This document shows, piece by piece, positions 6,512 through 9,099 of a DNA stretch of 9,099 nt. The DNA is taken from assembly GCA_023416275.1 (NCBI GenBank), contig JAEZIB010000177.1, forward strand, positions 1 through 9,099, written 5' to 3'. Source of the stretch: Bacillota bacterium (GTDB lineage: Bacteria; Bacillota; Clostridia; Acetivibrionales; DSM-1351). The number at the start of each line of letters is the position of its first letter. Position 1 is the stretch's first letter. Under the pieces are notes generated by a model, which was not told the DNA's origin, did not search any database, and saw only the letters and a program-made list of their open reading frames with translations. The position numbers were made by a program, and so were the translations under genes.

Positions 6512-9099
6512 CTACATTTCAAATAACCCCATTAATTCTTGCTGGCTCATTTTAGTAATTAATGTTTCACCAGATTGTATAACTGAGTTAACTAGCTGTT
6601 TTTTTCTATCCTTTAAATTTATTATCTTCTCCTCTATTGTTCCGTGTGTAACTAATTTCATTACATGGACGGTTTTGGTTTGTCCAATTCTATAGGCTCT
6701 ATCTGTTGCCTGATCTTCTACTGCAGGATTCCACCACGGATCGTAATGAATGACAGTATCTGCTCCAGTTAGGTTTAAGCCCGTTCCGCCAGACTTGAGG
6801 GAGAGCAGAAATATTTTACCTTCACCATTGTTAAAGCCTCGGACCAACCTTATCCTTTCTTCAGCAGGGGTAGAGCCGTCTAAATAAAGGTAATCTATTT
6901 GGGACTCAATGAGCCATTCCTTAATAATTGCCAGCATGGAAGTAAACTGGGAAAAGAGAAGTATCCTATGACCAGACATAAGAGCATCTTCTACAATCTC
7001 TTTTAGGAGCAGAAGCTTACCGCTGTCTCCTTCATAACCATCTACAAAAAGGGCAGGATGGCAACATAGCTGTCTAAGCCTTGTAAGTACTGAAAGTATT
7101 TTCATTTGGCTTCTTTCAAAGCCTTTTTCTTTTATTTCTTTGAATAAATCTCCCTTAGCCCGTTCTAAATAAGCTATATATAGCTTTTTCTGTTCATCTG
7201 TAAGCTCTGCTTCTATTACATGTTCAATTTTTTCAGGCAATTCCTTTAGAACATCCTGCTTGAGTCTCCTTAAAATAAAGGGTTTAAGTTGCTTGCTCAA
7301 GCTTGATAATGCAGAAGTATCACCTTTTGAAATTGGTCCTTCGTACTTCTCAACAAATTTAGAATGTGAACGCATATAACCAGGAAGAATAAAATCAAAT
7401 ACAGACCATAATTCTGTCAGGTTATTTTCCATCGGGGTTCCCGTTAAAGCTAGCTTATGATTTGATATAAGCTGCTTTACTGCCTTTGCTGCCTGAGATG
7501 ATGGATTTTTAATATGCTGAGCTTCATCAAGAATACAGTATCTAAAAGAAAAATTCTTATAGTTATCAATATCCCTTCTAATAAGAGCATAGGATGTAAC
7601 AAGTATATCTGAACTAAGTGCTGATTTAATCAGGTTTTCACGTTCGGCTTTATTGCCTACAACAGCTGTAATGGTCAAGTCAGGTGCAAATTTATGAACC
7701 TCTGAGCACCAATTATAAATCAAAGAAGTAGGTACTACAACAATAGATGTACTGCTGCCGGAAGTTTGCTTTTCATACTGGAGCAGCGTAATTACTTGAA
7801 GAGTTTTACCTAATCCCATATCATCAGCTAATATCCCGCCGAGACCATATACTGAAAGGGTTTTGAGCCATTTAAATCCTAGTTTTTGATAGTCTCTTAA
7901 TGTGCCTTTAATTGTGGAGGGAATTTTATATTCTGTTTCTGTAGGTTCTTGTATATCATGAAGTAAAGCTTTCAATGCATTATTTCGTTCAAAAAACTTC
8001 ATACCGCTTTCTTTAAGCATACTATCTATATAAAGTGCTCGATATTTAGGCAGTTGAATCATGTCATTCTGAATATCAGAATAATTTAAGTCAAGATTAT
8101 CTAATATTTCAGCCATGTTCATCAATTCGTCAGAATCTAACGGCAAGAAGGCGCCATCCTTTAATCTGTAATACTTCTTTTTTTGCCTAATGCTATCGAA
8201 TACAGCGGATAACTCATCTTTTTGCACACCATCAATATTGAAACTAAACTCTAGAAAATCATTTAAGCCATTAAGCCTTAAACTACCTGAAAATGAAAGG
8301 GTTTTCCTAAAACTCATGGCTTTGAAGCTTTCTGAATAGAATACCTGTGAATTCTCCTGCAATTTAGGTATTACATAGTTCACAAAGTCAAATATTTTTT
8401 CTTCTTCGTCTAGATAAATTCTGTTTCCACTTACTTTGAAATCTGTCTCAGCAAGTATATCAAGAATGATACCTTCCTTTTCCATATTTCTTATAAGTAT
8501 TTTGTCAGAAGCTGATTGCCCACCACCAGCAGAGAAGGGATTAATATTCCTTTCTCCGTACTTAAATTTAACGTCAGCAGTTATTATTTCTTCATATCTA
8601 TCAAGGTATATTTCAGGCTCAAATTCATGGCGCTCAACTATTGCTTGCAGCTCCTCATCAATGGAAACCTGGCCTATCTTTTCGACAAAGGGTAATATCT
8701 CAGCAAAAAATCGTTCTTTATCTTGATTCATAAAGGCTATCTTGTTTAATTTTTGTATGGAAACATACTGAAAAAAGGGCTTAAAATACTCTTGCTGAGA
8801 CCTTGAAACTTTACAAACTATATCCTTATACAAAAAGTACTCATAATCAGAAGTAATGGAATGTAAAGGGTGTTTTGTGTTTATACTAAGTTCAACTGCA
8901 GCTCCATTTTTAGTCAGCATAAAATCTATAGGGATATCTTGCTCAACTATACAAACATTCTCTAGTCTCTGCTCATTAATAATAACATTAAAAGAGGTAT
9001 GTTTTAACAACTGTAGTACATGTTTCAGTGCTGCTTCAGATAAATATATATCTTTATCTTTTAGAATGGATTGTTTTTTTATATTTCCAGACATGTAAT
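6512..9099 (-). CDS. SNF2-family DEAD/H helicase (5' end probably beyond the right edge)
   Basis: From the first in-window ATG (9094-9092) the product is 860 residues. Numbering from that ATG, the Snf2 ATPase core covers about 400-850: Walker A DDMGLGKT with K430, Walker B DEAQ at 523-526, motif III LTGTPMENN, the second RecA lobe with ILLFSQF, GGTGLNLTGAD, and motif VI DRAYRIGQ at 798-805 with R802. The preceding part resembles the SNF2-associated region of bacterial homologues. The protein should be an ATP-driven double-stranded DNA translocase; its cellular task in Firmicutes is unclear. The ATG has only 5 bp of upstream sequence, shows no ribosome binding site, and the frame stays open (TAC) to the edge. 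Firmicute homologues are commonly over 1000 residues, with an N-terminal SWIM zinc-binding region not seen here. I therefore treat the gene as 5'-partial. It converges on the LTA-synthase-like gene with a 4-bp gap. Confidence 0.93.
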   Translation of the reverse strand, partial: YMSGNIKKQSILKDKDIYLSEAALKHVLQLLKHTSFNVIINEQRLENVCIVEQDIPIDFMLTKNGAAVELSINTKHPLHSITSDYEYFLYKDIVCKVSRSQQEYFKPFFQYVSIQKLNKIAFMNQDKERFFAEILPFVEKIGQVSIDEELQAIVERHEFEPEIYLDRYEEIITADVKFKYGERNINPFSAGGGQSASDKILIRNMEKEGIILDILAETDFKVSGNRIYLDEEEKIFDFVNYVIPKLQENSQVFYSESFKAMSFRKTLSFSGSLRLNGLNDFLEFSFNIDGVQKDELSAVFDSIRQKKKYYRLKDGAFLPLDSDELMNMAEILDNLDLNYSDIQNDMIQLPKYRALYIDSMLKESGMKFFERNNALKALLHDIQEPTETEYKIPSTIKGTLRDYQKLGFKWLKTLSVYGLGGILADDMGLGKTLQVITLLQYEKQTSGSSTSIVVVPTSLIYNWCSEVHKFAPDLTITAVVGNKAERENLIKSALSSDILVTSYALIRRDIDNYKNFSFRYCILDEAQHIKNPSSQAAKAVKQLISNHKLALTGTPMENNLTELWSVFDFILPGYMRSHSKFVEKYEGPISKGDTSALSSLSKQLKPFILRRLKQDVLKELPEKIEHVIEAELTDEQKKLYIAYLERAKGDLFKEIKEKGFERSQMKILSVLTRLRQLCCHPALFVDGYEGDSGKLLLLKEIVEDALMSGHRILLFSQFTSMLAIIKEWLIESQIDYLYLDGSTPAEERIRLVRGFNNGEGKIFLLSLKSGGTGLNLTGADTVIHYDPWWNPAVEDQATDRAYRIGQTKTVHVMKLVTHGTIEEKIINLKDRKKQLVNSVIQSGETLITKMSQQELMGLFEM

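Noticed and set aside
8436..9098. Plus-strand open frames opposite the 5' part of the SNF2 gene
   Set aside because: They are antisense shadows of the SNF2 frame, serine-rich as such shadows often are, and have no ribosome binding sites.
1..9099. CRISPR array, transposase, phage genes or a defence cassette
   Set aside because: No regularly spaced repeats, no recombinase or transposase motifs and no phage structural genes are present. The SNF2 gene alone, without methylase, nuclease or phospholipase-D partners, does not indicate a defence system.

Overview
The window comes from a low-GC Gram-positive bacterium, most likely a member of the Clostridia. The evidence is AT-rich intergenic DNA, strong GGAGG-type ribosome binding sites, heavy use of AGA/ATA/TTA-type codons, and a gene set typical of that group: a YdjI-type SPFH protein, oligoendopeptidase F, an M29 aminopeptidase, an LTA-synthase-family membrane phosphotransferase and a bacterial SNF2 helicase. 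I cannot name a genus or species from the sequence alone.

Layout: (1) 1-550, minus strand, the N-terminal 183 codons of an SPFH/YdjI-family gene that runs off the left edge. (2) 551-1335, a long AT-rich spacer between divergent genes, with a good sigma-A promoter just before the next gene, weaker minus-strand promoter candidates, and a possible decayed fragment of the repeat described below. (3) 1336-3141, plus strand, oligoendopeptidase F. (4) 3389-4504, plus strand, M29 aminopeptidase. (5) 4645-6507, plus strand, LTA-synthase/sulfatase-fold membrane protein with a GTG start. (6) 6512-9099, minus strand, SNF2-family helicase, convergent with the previous gene and only 4 bp from it; its 5' end probably lies beyond the right edge.

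The two plus-strand peptidase genes make a plausible functional pair: PepF cuts short peptides internally, and the M29 enzyme removes N-terminal residues. The envelope enzyme and the helicase have no evident functional link to them.

The most interesting non-coding signal is a pair of MITE-like repeats. One lies directly after each peptidase stop codon (3160-3330 and 4508-4610). Both have the same orientation, share both arms, and carry terminal inverted repeats. In the second copy the 14-bp inverted repeat is perfect and can be extended into a longer hairpin. The copies differ by 68 bp in the middle. A 46-bp stretch at 735-780 resembles the right arm and may be a decayed third copy. I found no CRISPR array, tRNA, rRNA, recognisable riboswitch, transposase gene or defence system.
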